DNA of 64,000 nt from Leptasterias polaris (Eukaryota > Echinodermata > Asteroidea > Forcipulatida > Asteriidae). Where the stretch lies: NCBI GenBank assembly GCA_037783415.1, contig JAZGTN010000026.1:124001-188000 (forward strand). The letters are read 5' to 3'. The notes beneath the pieces are model-generated. The model had not been told where the DNA came from and did not search any database. It saw only the letters and a list, made by a program, of their open reading frames with translations. Position numbers and translations under genes: made by a program. Below, piece by piece: positions 20,701 through 32,039 of the stretch; positions within the stretch are counted from its first letter, which is position 1; each line of letters begins with the position of its first letter.

Positions 20701-21818
20701 TCAAATTTGTACTCATTTCTCAGTCATGGCCTCGCTGCTCACTTAAAATAATACCTCATTGCTCAGTTACGGGGAAAAGTCAGCTCCTCCTACACTCTTC
20801 CGTGGTCTTTGCAGTATTGTACATTTTGTTCAATGATTCCATATATTATTTGTTTCGTTCTTGTTTTGCTGTTATTATAATTATAAATTGTCTACATTAC
20901 TTTTAAGAGTTGCTTATCGAATTTTAAAGCGCATGTCTGTAATAAAGGTATAGTGGGGTGCAAGTACATGTAGATGTCAGGTGTAAACGTATGCATATAC
21001 TTGTAATCGTTTGTTGTCTTCCATAGGGGGCCTAATAGTGTTTTGTATCAGTTGAAAAGTTTCAGTATAAAGTTTAGTAAGTGTCATCTTACTTTTGTTT
21101 CAAAGTATTATGCATGTGTTAGTTTGTTTGTTTTTAGTGGGTATTGAAGTTTGTAGGTTTGGAGTTAAGTATTGTTTTCTTTTAGTTTTTAGTTTGTATT
21201 TTAAGATTTATTAGATTTTAGTTGTAATTTTGAAATTAATTTTTTTGATTACGATAACATTTGTTCGTAATTAATGTTTTATTTTAGCTCGATTACATTT
21301 TTTTTTCTTTTATATCGTTTGTGATTTAATAGTGAATTTGTCAGTCTTATTTATAAGAGGTTTCTAAGTGTCTGCACTCTTGTCTGCGATTGTTTTGGAC
21401 TGCATCGATGTCTTTGTACAGAAACTAATTAGCGCTGTGTCATAATAATGTGATGTATTAGTTGCACATTCCTCATCATGTCGTTGACTAGTATTGATTC
21501 GTTGTGTTAGTGCATTTTTCTCAGTTTCTTTTCTAATTATTGTTTTACCACTATTTGTTTGTAAATTTGTATTTATTTGTTTCAGTTTGTATTGCTTTTA
21601 AATGTTTTATATTTTTCACATTTTCTTTAAGAGTAACTCATCGAATTTTAAAGCGCAAACATTTACTCATAGTCTTGAGTAAAACTTAGTTCAAGTGCAT
21701 GGTGTATAAGCGTGATGCAAATGTATGCATTCCTGTCTTGTCTCCCCTAATAATGTTTTGTATCAGTTGAAAAGTTCAGTAAAAGTTGGCTTACTTCTGT
21801 TTCAAAACAAGTATGCAG

Positions 21819-22689
21819 ATACTAAATCTTTTATATTATGATTCAGTAGGTTTTTAGGCTTATGCAATAGTTTTTAAGTTTTGAGTTTAGTCTTCGTTTT
21901 TCTTGTATGTTTTATTTTGTAGCTTGAAGTTTTTAATATATATGTTTTAAACAAAGATTTATGTTAATTGTAGTTCTTAAGTTTTTAGTTGGTTAATTTT
22001 TAAGTTTTTAGTTTTCCAGTTCAGTATGTTTTTTCTTTTAGTTTTTAGTTTATAGGTTTTTAGTTTTTAAGATTTGAGTTTAGTTTTCTTTTTTATTTTA
22101 GTTTTTATTATGTAGTTTGCAGTTTTTAGTAATGGTTTTCTTTTTTAGTTTGTAGTCTGTAGTTTGCAGCAGTTTGTGGTTTGGACGTAGTTTAAAACTG
22201 TTAGTTTTTTTAGTTTGTAAGTTTTAGTATTACTTTTTCTTCTAGTTTTTATTTATTTGTAGTTTGCAGTTTTCAGTATGTATTTTTGTAGTTTGTAGTT
22301 TGTATGCTGAAGTTTTTCGGTTTTTAATTTATCAATTTTTTTTTTGATTTGTAGTTCGTAGTTTGCAGTTTGCAATTTGCAGTATTTTTTTTTTCAGTTT
22401 GTAGTTATGTAGTTTTAAGATTTTAATTTAAAAAAATTATATTAGTTTGTAGTTTGTAGTTTGTAGTTTAAAGCTTTAAGTTTTTTTAGTTTGTAAGTTT
22501 TAAAATTTTGAGATTAGTATTTGTTTTTCTTTTAGTTTTTATTTTGTAGTTTGCAGTTTTTAGTATTTTAGTTTATATTTAGTATGTTTTGGAGTTTGTA
22601 GTTTATAGTCTGAAGTTTTTACGTTTTTAGTATGTTTTTTATATTTTGGTTTGTAGTTTGTAGTTTACAGTTTGTAGTCTGTTTATAAC
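21819..22689 (-). repeat. asymmetric tract, right arm of element 1 (T/G-rich on plus)
   Basis: Mirror of the left-arm A/C-rich tract; reads as TTTTTAGTTTGTAGTTTGCAG phrases on the plus strand, directly upstream of gene D. Confidence 0.85.
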
Positions 22690-22847
22690 TAAACTAAGTA
22701 AATTATTATGATTAAGTCTCATCAACATTGTTAGTTAAATCGGACAAAATTCTAAAGTCATTGATGTATCTTGTATTAGCAAAAAAAAAAGTCTTTCAAT
22801 CGGAATGAAGACATGGTCATTTTTACTACAGAAAATAACTGTTTTTA

Positions 22848-23039
22848 ATGAAAATATTGTCTTCTTCTAACAACGATAAGCATTCAACAGTCAGTTCCAA
22901 TCAACATTGGAAGCTACGGTCTTGTCGTGTACAAAATAGACCCTTTCTTGTTAAAGGACAAACTGTATGTGTGAGAGGTAGGCGACTGGACAAATTTAAT
23001 CCTTTACCAAATAGTGGGGGAACACTAATCGGTACATGA
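22848..23039 (+). CDS. gene D, right arm of element 1
   Basis: Identical 63-codon frame. CAG|GTAAAG at 23080-23088, just past the stop, resembles a splice donor, so the transcript may continue. Confidence 0.35.
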   Translation: MKILSSSNNDKHSTVSSNQHWKLRSCRVQNRPFLVKGQTVCVRGRRLDKFNPLPNSGGTLIGT

Positions 23040-23651
23040 CGTAGGCCTAATGGCAAAATTTGTTATAAGGTCCAATGTTGCAGGTAAAGGCAAGTGACAA
23101 CTCTACCGATTGTGTGCGTGTGTGTAAATCATGGCACAATGTCCGAATGCGTTTTTTCTGTTCTGCCGAAATCAAGCATAATTTTTCTAATAATTATCAG
23201 TTTGGGTAAGAAGTATCGGTGGGAAATAATGACATAATATTGATAGAGATTCAGGAACGTACTAAGATGCTGCCGTCATTATAAACATGGAGCTACGGTT
23301 ACGTGTTGGTTTTTCATGCGCGCCATCTGATGTTGGTGAGTTTATTTTCCACGCTAAATGATGTTTAACTAAACAGTCCTGAGATGGACTCGGTTGACAG
23401 TTAAGGTTATTGGATAACTTGTAGAAGAAACAATCTAAATTGTTTAAACTGTTGTAGGGATTAGGTTTGTGTTTAGTATTGTGTACCAAACGATAAGGAT
23501 GAATTCATTCATCCGAATGATCGCCCCTAAAAATAAAAAAGAGAAAATGTTGGGGTGCAATGATAGTTCGTTAGTTTGAGTACATTTTTATCTCAATAAG
23601 CTGAGAATGAAATATGTTTGTCTCTCATTTGCTAAAAGTAACAGCCAAATA

Positions 23652-23861
23652 TTAGATTCTAAAGAATCGAATTGACTGTGATATATGCGTTATTTGTAAC
23701 ACAGAGTTATGGTGGATCGTTTTTACTCCAACGATAAATTGTTTACAAAAATAAATACAATCGGATTCATCGATCGACAGCTGATACATTCGCTGAGAAA
23801 GAGCTACTCTTTGCTCCACAGACAACTCCATGAATTCCAAAAGTACTTCGCACTCTGACAT
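23652..23861 (-). CDS. gene B, distal copy (right arm, element 1)
   Basis: Identical to the left-arm copies, with the same predicted intron signals. Confidence 0.5.
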   Translation of the reverse strand: MSECEVLLEFMELSVEQRVALSQRMYQLSIDESDCIYFCKQFIVGVKTIHHNSVLQITHISQSIRFFRI

Positions 23862-24047
23862 GCTTAATGTAATATTGTGTACCAAACGATAAGGATGAAT
23901 TCATTCATCCGAATGATCGCCCCTAAAAATAAAAAAGAGAAAATGTTGGGGTGCAATGATAGTTCGTTAGTTTGAGTACATTTTTATCTCAATAAGCTGA
24001 GAATGAAATATGTTTGTCTCTCATTTGCTAAAAGTAACAGCCAAATA

Positions 24048-24257
24048 TTAGATTCTAAAGAATCGAATTGACTGTGATATATGCGTTATTTGTAACACAG
24101 AGTTATGGTGGATCGTTTTTACTCCAACGATAAATTGTTTACAAAAATAAATACAATCGGATTCATCGATCGACAGCTGATACATTCGCTGAGAAAGAGC
24201 TACTCTTTGCTCCACAGACAACTCCATGAATTCCAAAAGTACTTCGCACTCTGACAT
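24048..24257 (-). CDS. gene B, promoter-proximal copy (right arm, element 1)
   Basis: Identical to the left-arm copy; lies about 130 bases from the TATA box at 24387-24392. Confidence 0.55.
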   Translation of the reverse strand: MSECEVLLEFMELSVEQRVALSQRMYQLSIDESDCIYFCKQFIVGVKTIHHNSVLQITHISQSIRFFRI

Positions 24258-24386
24258 GCTTAATGTACTAAATAAAGTCAGACAATATGAAAAACATGAT
24301 GAAGGTTTAGTCTCGATGTAACTGGAACTGTCAAATTAGTATCGAACTTAATCGTAGAATGGTAACAGGAGTGGTCCCTGTGTAGG

Positions 24387-24654
24387 TATATATTAGCACC
24401 GGGAGGACGCCAAATCAGAAATTCTGATTGGCTACAAGACATACACACCAGTTTAAACTTTTACAAAGGGTATCGTTTGAAATATAAAATGCGAGACTCC
24501 TATTGGATGTGCTCGCTCCACCTGCTTTCAAAATAAATTGCATCATTGTCAGTGACACCAAATATGAGACTCAGATTGGCTGTGCTTCTCTCGAATTGAT
24601 TTGAAAATAAGTGACATCATCGTCAGGGACGCCAAATCGACGCTCCGATTGGCT
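24387..24654 (-). promoter_or_regulatory. gene B promoter (right arm, element 1)
   Basis: Mirror of 14805-15072 with the four CCAAT boxes and TATATA conserved. Confidence 0.75.
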
Positions 24655-25256
24655 CGATGATTAAAGGGGGATGGTTAATCTTGCATAAACCTGTCTCGTT
24701 AAGACGTCTAGAGCTGCCTTTGTACCCTTTTTCTTTTTCATTCATTACCTCGAGGATAAGTTAAACTTTTGTTGACGCCTTTTATCCCCACGTAGACCAT
24801 CGTCTATATGGATATATTGTTCCTCCCCAACCCCCTCCCAAATTCCTTTTGTTCACTTATGTTTACCTCCAACTATCTTAATCCGTGTAAATACATTTCA
24901 AGGACTACCTGACTGCGTCGCCTTTTACCCCCACGTAGACCATCGTCTATATGGATATATTGTTCCTCCCCCACTCTCTTAATCCGTGTAAATACATTTC
25001 AAGGACGACTACATGACTGCGTCGCCTTTTAGAACTTTGTTCGATGGTACAATACTATGCATAATTCTGTCCTATCAAACCCCCGCTTCTCATTGGCCCA
25101 ATTCAGAATTTTGTCTCATCAAGCCCCCCTACCTCATTGGACCATTTCAAATCATGCCCTCCTCTCATTAAACCCTCCTCTCTCAATGGTCAATTTCAGT
25201 GTACGTGAAAGTTACTTACGGTGGGCATAGCGGTAGTCTCTAATCATTCTGCCACG

Positions 25257-25631
25257 ATGGACTGTACATCATTTACCCTCTGCTGCCAAGCTAAAATGAA
25301 TACCAAGTACTTAGATTATATTTTTATGGTGCCGCAAAACAAGACTGATTACGGGGTAATTTCTCTGGAGAAGAAAAGAGCGGAGGTAAATGAGCTCCAT
25401 CGGGTTTACATCGCCTCAAAGACGAACAACTATGACGAAGAGTTGGAATTCATCACGGTAGAGATGGCAACGAAACAGGCACGCTTCGTGAAAAACGAAA
25501 AAATACCTGAACTACTTGGCACAACTGACGCGGCAAGAGAAAGCTCGTTTGGTGGAGGCATATTTCACCGAAGGAACAGATGGCCTCCAGAAACTGCAAC
25601 GTTTGAATCAACGGTGATCACGTCAACATAA
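25257..25631 (+). CDS. gene A, right arm of element 1
   Basis: Identical frame of 124 codons from ATG 25257. The suspected frame switch lies in the A-rich stretch at about 25490-25505; the alternative frame ends at 25615-25617 and the zero frame at 25629-25631. Confidence 0.6.
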   Translation: MDCTSFTLCCQAKMNTKYLDYIFMVPQNKTDYGVISLEKKRAEVNELHRVYIASKTNNYDEELEFITVEMATKQARFVKNEKIPELLGTTDAARESSFGGGIFHRRNRWPPETATFESTVITST

Positions 25632-25638
25632 AACAACC

Positions 25639-25654
25639 GGCTCTTTTAAGAGCC
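25639..25654 (+). terminator. histone-type 3' stem-loop (right arm, element 1)
   Basis: GGCTCT-TTTA-AGAGCC followed by ACCACA and, from 25666, AAAAAAGAGA. Confidence 0.85.
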
Positions 25655-25770
25655 ACCACATCGTCAAAAAAGAGATTCATCCACTGTCTGTTACTAAGGG
25701 TAATAAACAAACAAAATCTGTGTAATTTTATTCATTTGCTTATTTATTGTTATTATTATTATTATTATTT

Positions 25771-26242
25771 GTGACCTGCTCTATCGAATTGAGGAATGTC
25801 TCGGAAATTTTTGAAATTTGAGTTATACATACCATGTTAACAAGTAACTCACAGGCTTTCCAACAATACCATTATTATTTATGTAGCTTGTTCCAGTCCG
25901 AAGTTATCAGGCAATGAAGAAAGTCTACAAGACAAAGCCACTTCCATTATTTTACGACGTGTTTATTTAGATAATCGTTATTAACAACAGCTAGCTACTT
26001 GTAGCTATGCGTACAAACATGCTCAAGAAAACATACTTTTTGTGGATTTATTCATCTTTTTAATTAAAGGTAAGACCACGACAAGAAAGATCAAGTTTTT
26101 TTGTTAAACCTAATACCACCAAAATCGCAGAATCGGTTTTTTAGTGTTTTTTCAAGATTTTTGATTGTTAACAACTTTTGAATGGTGAATTACACGTAAA
26201 CGTGATTTCCGAGGCAATCTTCATTTCGATAGAGCAGGTCAC
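25771..26242. mobile_element. nested 472-bp inverted-repeat element (right arm, element 1)
   Basis: Mirror copy with both GTGACCTGCTCTATCGAA-type ends intact. Confidence 0.85.
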
Positions 26243-26313
26243 ATATGTGTGTATATATATATACGCCATAGGTATATATATATTTATATTTTATTTATTT
26301 TTTCCCCACCATT

Positions 26314-26739
26314 TCAAAACTTGCCCTCCACTCTCATTGGGCCAATTCAAATCATGCCCTCCACTCTAATGGCCCATTTAAAATCATCCCACACATACAT
26401 CTGTCTCATTAAGACTTCTACACTTTTCTTTGTTCAAATCATCCCACGCATAAATCTGTCGCATCAAAAATTTAGACTTGTCTTTTGTTCTCATCGTCTC
26501 ATACATATTCTGTTGCCCCATTTCAAATCATACCCCTCCACTCTCATTGCCCCATTTTCAAATCTCACCCTCCTCTCTCATTGGCCCATTTCAAATCATC
26601 CCACGCATAAAGCTGTCTCATCAAAAATTTAGACTTGTCTTTTGTTCTCATCATCTCATACATATTCTGTCTTATCAAACCCTCCTCTCTCATTGGCCCA
26701 TTTCAAATCTCATTGGTCCCCCTTCGCTCGACCTCATGT
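26314..26739 (-). repeat. CCAAT-containing repeats (right arm, element 1)
   Basis: Mirror of 12720-13145; open frames along it on the plus strand are repeat artefacts. Confidence 0.85.
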
Positions 26740-26800
26740 TGACCCTCATCAACATTTATCTATGCTCATATTTATGCCTCATACATTATATATCAATACA

Positions 26801-27128
26801 CTGTCTCATTAAGCCTTCTCCCTCCATTATTATGCTAATTCTGTCTCATCAAGACTTCTACCCTCCATTATTATGATAATTCTGTCTCATCAAGACTTCT
26901 ACCCTCCTTTATTATGCTAATTCTGTCTCATCAAGACTTCTACCCTCCATTATTATGCTAATTCTGTCTCATCAAGACTTCTACCCTCCATTATTATGCT
27001 AATTCTGTCTCATCAAGACTTCTACCCTCCATTATTATGCTAATTCTGTCTCATCAAGACTTCTACCCCTCCTTTGTTATGCTAATTCTGTCTCATCAAG
27101 ACTTCTACCCTCCATTGTTATGCTAATT
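26801..27128 (-). repeat. terminal 41-bp array, eight units (right arm, element 1)
   Basis: Same unit number as the left arm, with one substitution difference noted. Confidence 0.93.
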
Positions 27129-27209
27129 TTAATCATTTAATCCCCATTGTTCTTGTGCATCATGCATAAACTAACAATAGATTGTCTCATCAAGACCCAA
27201 CACACTACT

Positions 27210-27215
27210 AGTTTG
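27210..27215 (+). repeat. right 6-bp target duplication AGTTTG of element 1
   Basis: Exact repeat of 12244-12249 directly after the CACACTACT terminus. Confidence 0.9.
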
Positions 27216-28951
27216 CCCATGGATTCTAAGCGTGTAGAGGGTTTAATATTGTTTGAGTTGGGCTAATACCATTATGAGTATGCACTTAAAATTGAATGTG
27301 CTCAAATAATATGCAAACCCATGTCTGCCGCATGCACGTAATTGAGAATATCTCACCGTTTGCTAATCCTTAGCTTTAGTGCAACATGGTTCAGCCGCAA
27401 TATATAAGGCCAACATCAGTATCATATATCATTCCAGTCACGTCGTATTAATCTCTTTGCATCTTCGGTTAACCGAGGAGGAACATTCCTTGCAATACAT
27501 TATAGGTATTAGTAGATGAAACTAAAGTGAAATACAACTGAATGGCTTCAAAACTATAGCAAACAAGTCCATCCGTACCGCAGAACGCTGGGTGTAAATC
27601 GTATAGTTTTTCAGAACGTAATGAAACGACAAGCTGCAACCGTAATACTAGAAGTTAATGCTAAAGAAGACAAATAACGCTTTCTGTTGATTTTATCTTG
27701 CCTAAATTAATCTTGCTTAAAAGCGCGCGGAGGCCAGCATTTGTAATTGTTAACCTTGTAAACCCTTATACACACATGGGTCTCATAACTCAAAACCTTC
27801 TTCAAGACGCCCGTAGATAAAGCGCTGTATAAACTAGTCATTATTATTAACGTTGGTTTGTGAATTTATAAAAAACAAAATGCTTCATCAGGTTGTATTT
27901 CCTTACATTTATACGCGAAAATGGGGGCACGGTACACATTTTCAGAGCAACTGAAAAAGTGTTATTATCAAGGTTTTGAGATGCAAGTCTCACAAAAATT
28001 GAAATATGTGCATGGTTAATACCTATTTTGGAAAGGTTAAGATATTTCTTTTGAAAGATGTCATGGTATTTTACAAAGAGATCCGTGTTTAAAGACAAAT
28101 TCAAATTATATATCCGTTTTTATGAAAAAGAAAATGTCATTCAGTACCGGAGACCAGAAGCTCACAAAAATGAAGACAACATGAAACGTCCAAAACGAAG
28201 GCAACATTTTGCTATAAATAAAAGGATGCAACTTTGCAACAATATAGAGGGAGACTTGTGCCATCTGAATGTAATCAAGTGTTTTGAAACTTGTAACTGC
28301 ATTATCTTTTGTAAATACTTCAATATGCAATAAGAGTTATCACAATTCGCTAACCACCATTTGACGGCTACAGTTATCAATATCAATTTTTTGACGATGG
28401 TCTGAGTCACCATAAACCCAAAACATTACACAATAAAGCATTGGAATATAATCAACGAAAGAAATAGTTCTGATCAGTTTTACAGTTTTCAAAAACACTT
28501 TCACTTACACTTTTAAGTGATTTTTTCCGCTGTCATTTTGAATTTATTTTGCTTCGTTTGGTTCCCAGTAAGCAGAAGCATGAAATTGGGACCTCGGGGC
28601 CTCAACTTCATGAGGTCGCCAAGATCAGCTGATGGTTTTACGACCAATCATGTCCTATATGAGTTTTTCCTGTATAAACTGTCAGCTATGTGCACAAATT
28701 ATACTTTCCTATGCTTTGCAGCTGTGTTTTATCAACTTAATATACACCTTCAAGCGTAGGGGAATTCTCGCTACCTTGAGAAACATGCAACATTCAGCAT
28801 GAATCGATTGTAGGTGAGACACAATTTCCGGGGGGACATTTTCTGATAACTGTTGTGTGTTTGAATTGGGCGTGGTATGCGGATGTACGTTTACTTACCC
28901 AGAATGTCATTTAGTCATATTACAGCACATCGTAGTCCTGGCTATATTGCA
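27216..28951. other. spacer between the two palindromes
   Basis: No gene supported. A TATA-like ATATATAAGG at 27399 precedes no convincing frame. GATAAAGCGCTGTATAAACT followed by ATTATTATT (27816-27850) resembles the 3' tail of a CR1-type LINE or a SINE. Overlapping frames on both strands at 27847-28413 have no recognisable motif. Confidence 0.4.
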
Positions 28952-29129
28952 TTAAAGGGGCTGCGTCGTCATGAATGTACATGAAATTACGAATTCTCAC
29001 CCAGTTACTACACCCCACCCCCCCGTATCATATGGAGAGCACACAGGCACGTGTAGTAACTGGGTGAGAGTTCATAGCTTCATGTCGAGCAATAGGCCCG
29101 CTTCGATCATGACGACACAGCACTTTTAA
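28952..29129. mobile_element. 178-bp MITE with GCTGCGTCGTCATGA ends
   Basis: The left end TTAAAGGGGCTGCGTCGTCATGA and right end TCATGACGACACAGC...TTTTAA are imperfect inverted repeats, with a second inverted pair inside (CTCACCCAGTTACTAC and GTAGTAACTGGGTGAG). TTAA-like ends suggest a TTAA-targeting family. A half copy of the same family lies near 47.8 kb. Confidence 0.7.
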
Positions 29130-30122
29130 CAATAACAACTATTGTGCTTACAGTCCTACAAAATACTGTAACGCAGATAAACTGGCTTCATTTTGCTTTA
29201 ACTTCTCTGGATTGTGGACTCGAATCTAAGCGTGTAAGCAGTGGAGTGTGGTCTCTAGGTCACGACGACTGAACGAAAATGAGCATTGAAACTACGAGTG
29301 GTCGATTTTTTATTTACTGGTGACTTTATGGCAACACAATGTACAGAAAGGTGCTGGACCTAGCTCGTGGGTATAGGACTGGTGCAAGTCTCGCGCGTTC
29401 TTCAACATTGGGACCACTTAAAGTTTGCGAGATTGTGTCCTTCATGCGTTAAAGCAATGTACGTGGAACCAAAGTGTTCCACAAATGTACAAATACGCGC
29501 GAGACTTGCACGGTGTACTTAAGAAGCGAGTTATTTGCACCAAGGCAGGAATGAATGTTGAAGGCGTACGTGTAAAAGTGAGAAGTAAAAGGTGTACACA
29601 CATAGTAATACGAATTTGATGGTGGATGCCGAAGCATCGATTTGGCAATGATGTCACACAGAAATAACATAAGTAATGATGACATCATTTCCAAGAACAA
29701 GGTTTGGTGACGTCATTGCTGTGCGACCGTAGTGGTCAACAGGAGAGTTCATTAGAGACAAGCCTTAAAATGTCCATTTCAGACTATACATGTTAACATG
29801 CAGAATTATTAGGGAAGATTGAATTGGATGTAGAATCATCCGGACAATACCAAACTATTAAAAACAATTAAAAACTAAACAAGCCGCTGCAATTTTGTTG
29901 ACTCCCTCTGCTGCATTAACTTGTCTGTGATGTGCATTACTTAATTTATCCATACACTCATTATAGGTTCATTGTCAGCTCGCTAAGATCAGAAGGTGGT
30001 AGCTTTTACCTAACATAGGCAGTTTAATGTGGATTCAATAGATCGGTCCATTCTATAAATTCACGGACAGAATGTCTACAATTCCGGGCCAAAAAGTCAA
30101 TTACTTTGTGGTCCAAAGCAAT
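29130..30122. other. intergenic, nothing recognised
   Basis: No repeat boundary or gene seen; the frames at 29425-29700 overlap on both strands. Confidence 0.4.
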
Positions 30123-30128
30123 TGCGTC
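30123..30128 (+). repeat. left 6-bp target duplication TGCGTC of element 2
   Basis: TGCGTC directly precedes AGTAGTGTG and is repeated exactly at 44044-44049. Confidence 0.9.
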
Positions 30129-30209
30129 AGTAGTGTGTTGGGTCTTGATGAGACAATCTATTGTTAGTTTATGCATGATGCACAAGAACAATGGGGATTA
30201 AATGATTAA

Positions 30210-30432
30210 AATTAGCATAACAATGGAGGGTAGAAGTCTTGATGAGACAGAATTAGCATAACAAAGGAGGGGTAGAAGTCTTGATGAGACAGAATTAGCA
30301 TAATAATGGAGGGTAGAAGTCTTGATGAGACAGAATTAGCATAATAATGGAGGGTAGAAGTCTTGATGAGACAGAATTAGCATAATAATGGAGGGTAGAA
30401 GTCTTGATGAGACAGAATTAGCATAATAATGG
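30210..30432 (+). repeat. terminal 41-bp array, five units plus partial (element 2 left)
   Basis: The sixth unit fuses through ATGGAGGGT to the CCAAT repeat, showing that the two repeat types share this junction. Confidence 0.9.
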
Positions 30433-30433
30433 A

Positions 30434-30716
30434 GGGTGTGATTTGAATTGGGCCAATGAGAGGGGAGGATGAGATTTGAAATGGGCCAATGAGAATGGAG
30501 GGTGAGATTTGAATCGGACCAATGAGAGGGGGAGGATGAGATTTGAAATGGACCAATGAGAGAGGAGGGTGAGATTTGAATTGGGCCAATGAGAGTGGAG
30601 GGTGTGATTTGAAATGGACCAATGAGAGAGGAGGGTGAGATTTGAAATGGGCCAATGAGAATGGAGGGTGAGATTTGAATCGGACCAATGAGAGTGGAGG
30701 GCAAGTTTTGAAATGG
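30434..30716 (+). repeat. regular CCAAT array, eight units of 33-34 bp (element 2 left)
   Basis: Eight CCAATGAGAG cores at 30453-30686, spaced 33-34 bp. It is much more regular than the degenerate counterpart in the other three arms, so it has either expanded recently or represents the undegraded ancestral form. Confidence 0.92.
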
Positions 30717-30767
30717 CGGGGGAAAAAAAAATATATATATATATATATATAAATAAATGAAATATAT

Positions 30768-31051
30768 ATTACGTGTAATTCACCATTCAAAAGTTGTTAA
30801 CAATCAAAAATCTTGAAAAACACTATAAAAAAAAACACGATTCTGCGATTTTGGTGGTATTAGGTTTAAAAAAAAAAAATGTGGCTTTGTCTTGTAGACT
30901 TTCTTCATTGCCTGATAACTTCGGACTGAAACGAGCTGCATAAATAATATTGGTATTGTTGGAAAGCCTGTGAGTTACTTGTTAACATGGTATGTATAAC
31001 TCAAATTGCAACAATTTCCGAGACATTCCTCAATTCGATAGAGCAGGTCAC
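30768..31051. mobile_element. truncated nested inverted-repeat element (element 2 left)
   Basis: Retains the right terminus TTCGATAGAGCAGGTCAC but lacks the left terminus and about 150 bp of interior compared with the 472-bp copies. Confidence 0.8.
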
Positions 31052-31167
31052 AAATAATAATAATAATAATAACAATAAATAAGCAAATGAATAAAATTAC
31101 ACAGATTTTGTTTGTTTATTACCCTTAGTAACAGACAGTGGATGAATCTCTTTTTTGACGATGTGGT

Positions 31168-31183
31168 GGCTCTTAAAAGAGCC
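31168..31183 (-). terminator. histone-type 3' stem-loop (element 2 left)
   Basis: Identical stem-loop and flanks to the other three copies even though the arm is otherwise diverged. Confidence 0.85.
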
Positions 31184-31190
31184 GGTTGTT

Positions 31191-31574
31191 TTATGTTGAC
31201 GTGATCACCGTTGATTCAAACGTTGCAGTTTCTGCAGTTTCTGGAGGCCATCTGTTCCTTCGGTGAAATATGCCTCCACCAAACGAGCTTTCTCTTGCCG
31301 CGTCAGTTGTGCCAAGTAGTTCAGGTATTTTTTCGTTTTTCACGAAGCGTGCCTGTTTCGTTGCCATCTCTACCGTGATGAATTCCAACTCTTCGTCATA
31401 GTTGTTCGTCTTTGAGGCGATGTAAACCCGATGGAGCTCATTTACCTCCGCTCTTTTCTTCTCCAGAGAAATTACCCCGTAATCAGTCTTGTTTTGCGGC
31501 ACCATAAAAATATAATCTAAGTACTTGGTATTCATTTTAGCTTGGCAGCAGAGGGTAAATGATGTACAGTCCAT
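31191..31574 (-). CDS. gene A, left arm of element 2
   Basis: 127 codons from ATG 31574. It differs by a 9-bp duplication (CTGCAGTTT) near the 3' end, which keeps both frame zero and the alternative +1 frame open. The A-run at the suspected frame switch is unchanged. Confidence 0.6.
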   Translation of the reverse strand: MDCTSFTLCCQAKMNTKYLDYIFMVPQNKTDYGVISLEKKRAEVNELHRVYIASKTNNYDEELEFITVEMATKQARFVKNEKIPELLGTTDAARESSFGGGIFHRRNRWPPETAETATFESTVITST

Positions 31575-32039
31575 CGTGGCAGAATGATTAGAGACTACCG
31601 CTATGCCCACCGTAAGTAACTTTCACGTACACTGAAATTGACCATTGAGAGAGGAGGGTTTAATGAGAGGAGGGCATGATGAGACAAAATTCTGAATTGG
31701 GCCAATGAGAAGCGGGGGTTTGATAGGACAGAATTATGCATAGTATTGTACCATCGAACAAAGTTCTAAAAGGCGACGCAGTCAGGTAGTCCTTGAAATG
31801 TATTTACACGGATTAAGATAGTTGGAGGTAAACATAAGTGAACAAAAGGAATTTGGGAGGGGGTTGGGGAGGAACAATATATCCATATAGACGATGGTCT
31901 ACGTGGGGATAAAAGGCGTCAACAAAAGTTTAACTTATCCTCGAGGTAATGAATGAAAAAGAAAAAGGGTACAAAGGCAGCTCTAGACGTCTTAACGAGA
32001 CAGGTTTATGCAAGATTAACCATCCCCCTTTAATCATCG

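Larger units (their letters stand above)
23477..24268 (-). repeat. 396-bp tandem duplication of gene B (right arm, element 1)
   Basis: Mirror copy of the left-arm duplication, both units intact. Confidence 0.92.
12250..27209. mobile_element. giant palindromic element 1 (14,960 bp)
   Basis: The ends are AGTAGTGTGTTGGGTC and its exact complement. Every landmark in the left arm has a mirror image whose coordinates sum to 39459 (for example gene A 13828-14202 and 25257-25631), so the two arms are collinear without net indels from the ends to about 100 bp from the loop. They differ only by rare substitutions, e.g. TATAAG against TAGAAG in one terminal repeat. The centre is a unique 87-bp loop. 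AGTTTG duplications flank the element. Termini beginning AG and a 6-bp duplication match Polinton/Maverick elements, but none of their core genes is present. Long inverted repeats with tandem-repeat outer parts also recall sea-urchin TU foldback elements, though those make 8-bp duplications. A false palindrome from sequencing is unlikely because unique flanks carry the duplication and the loop is asymmetric. Confidence 0.93.
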
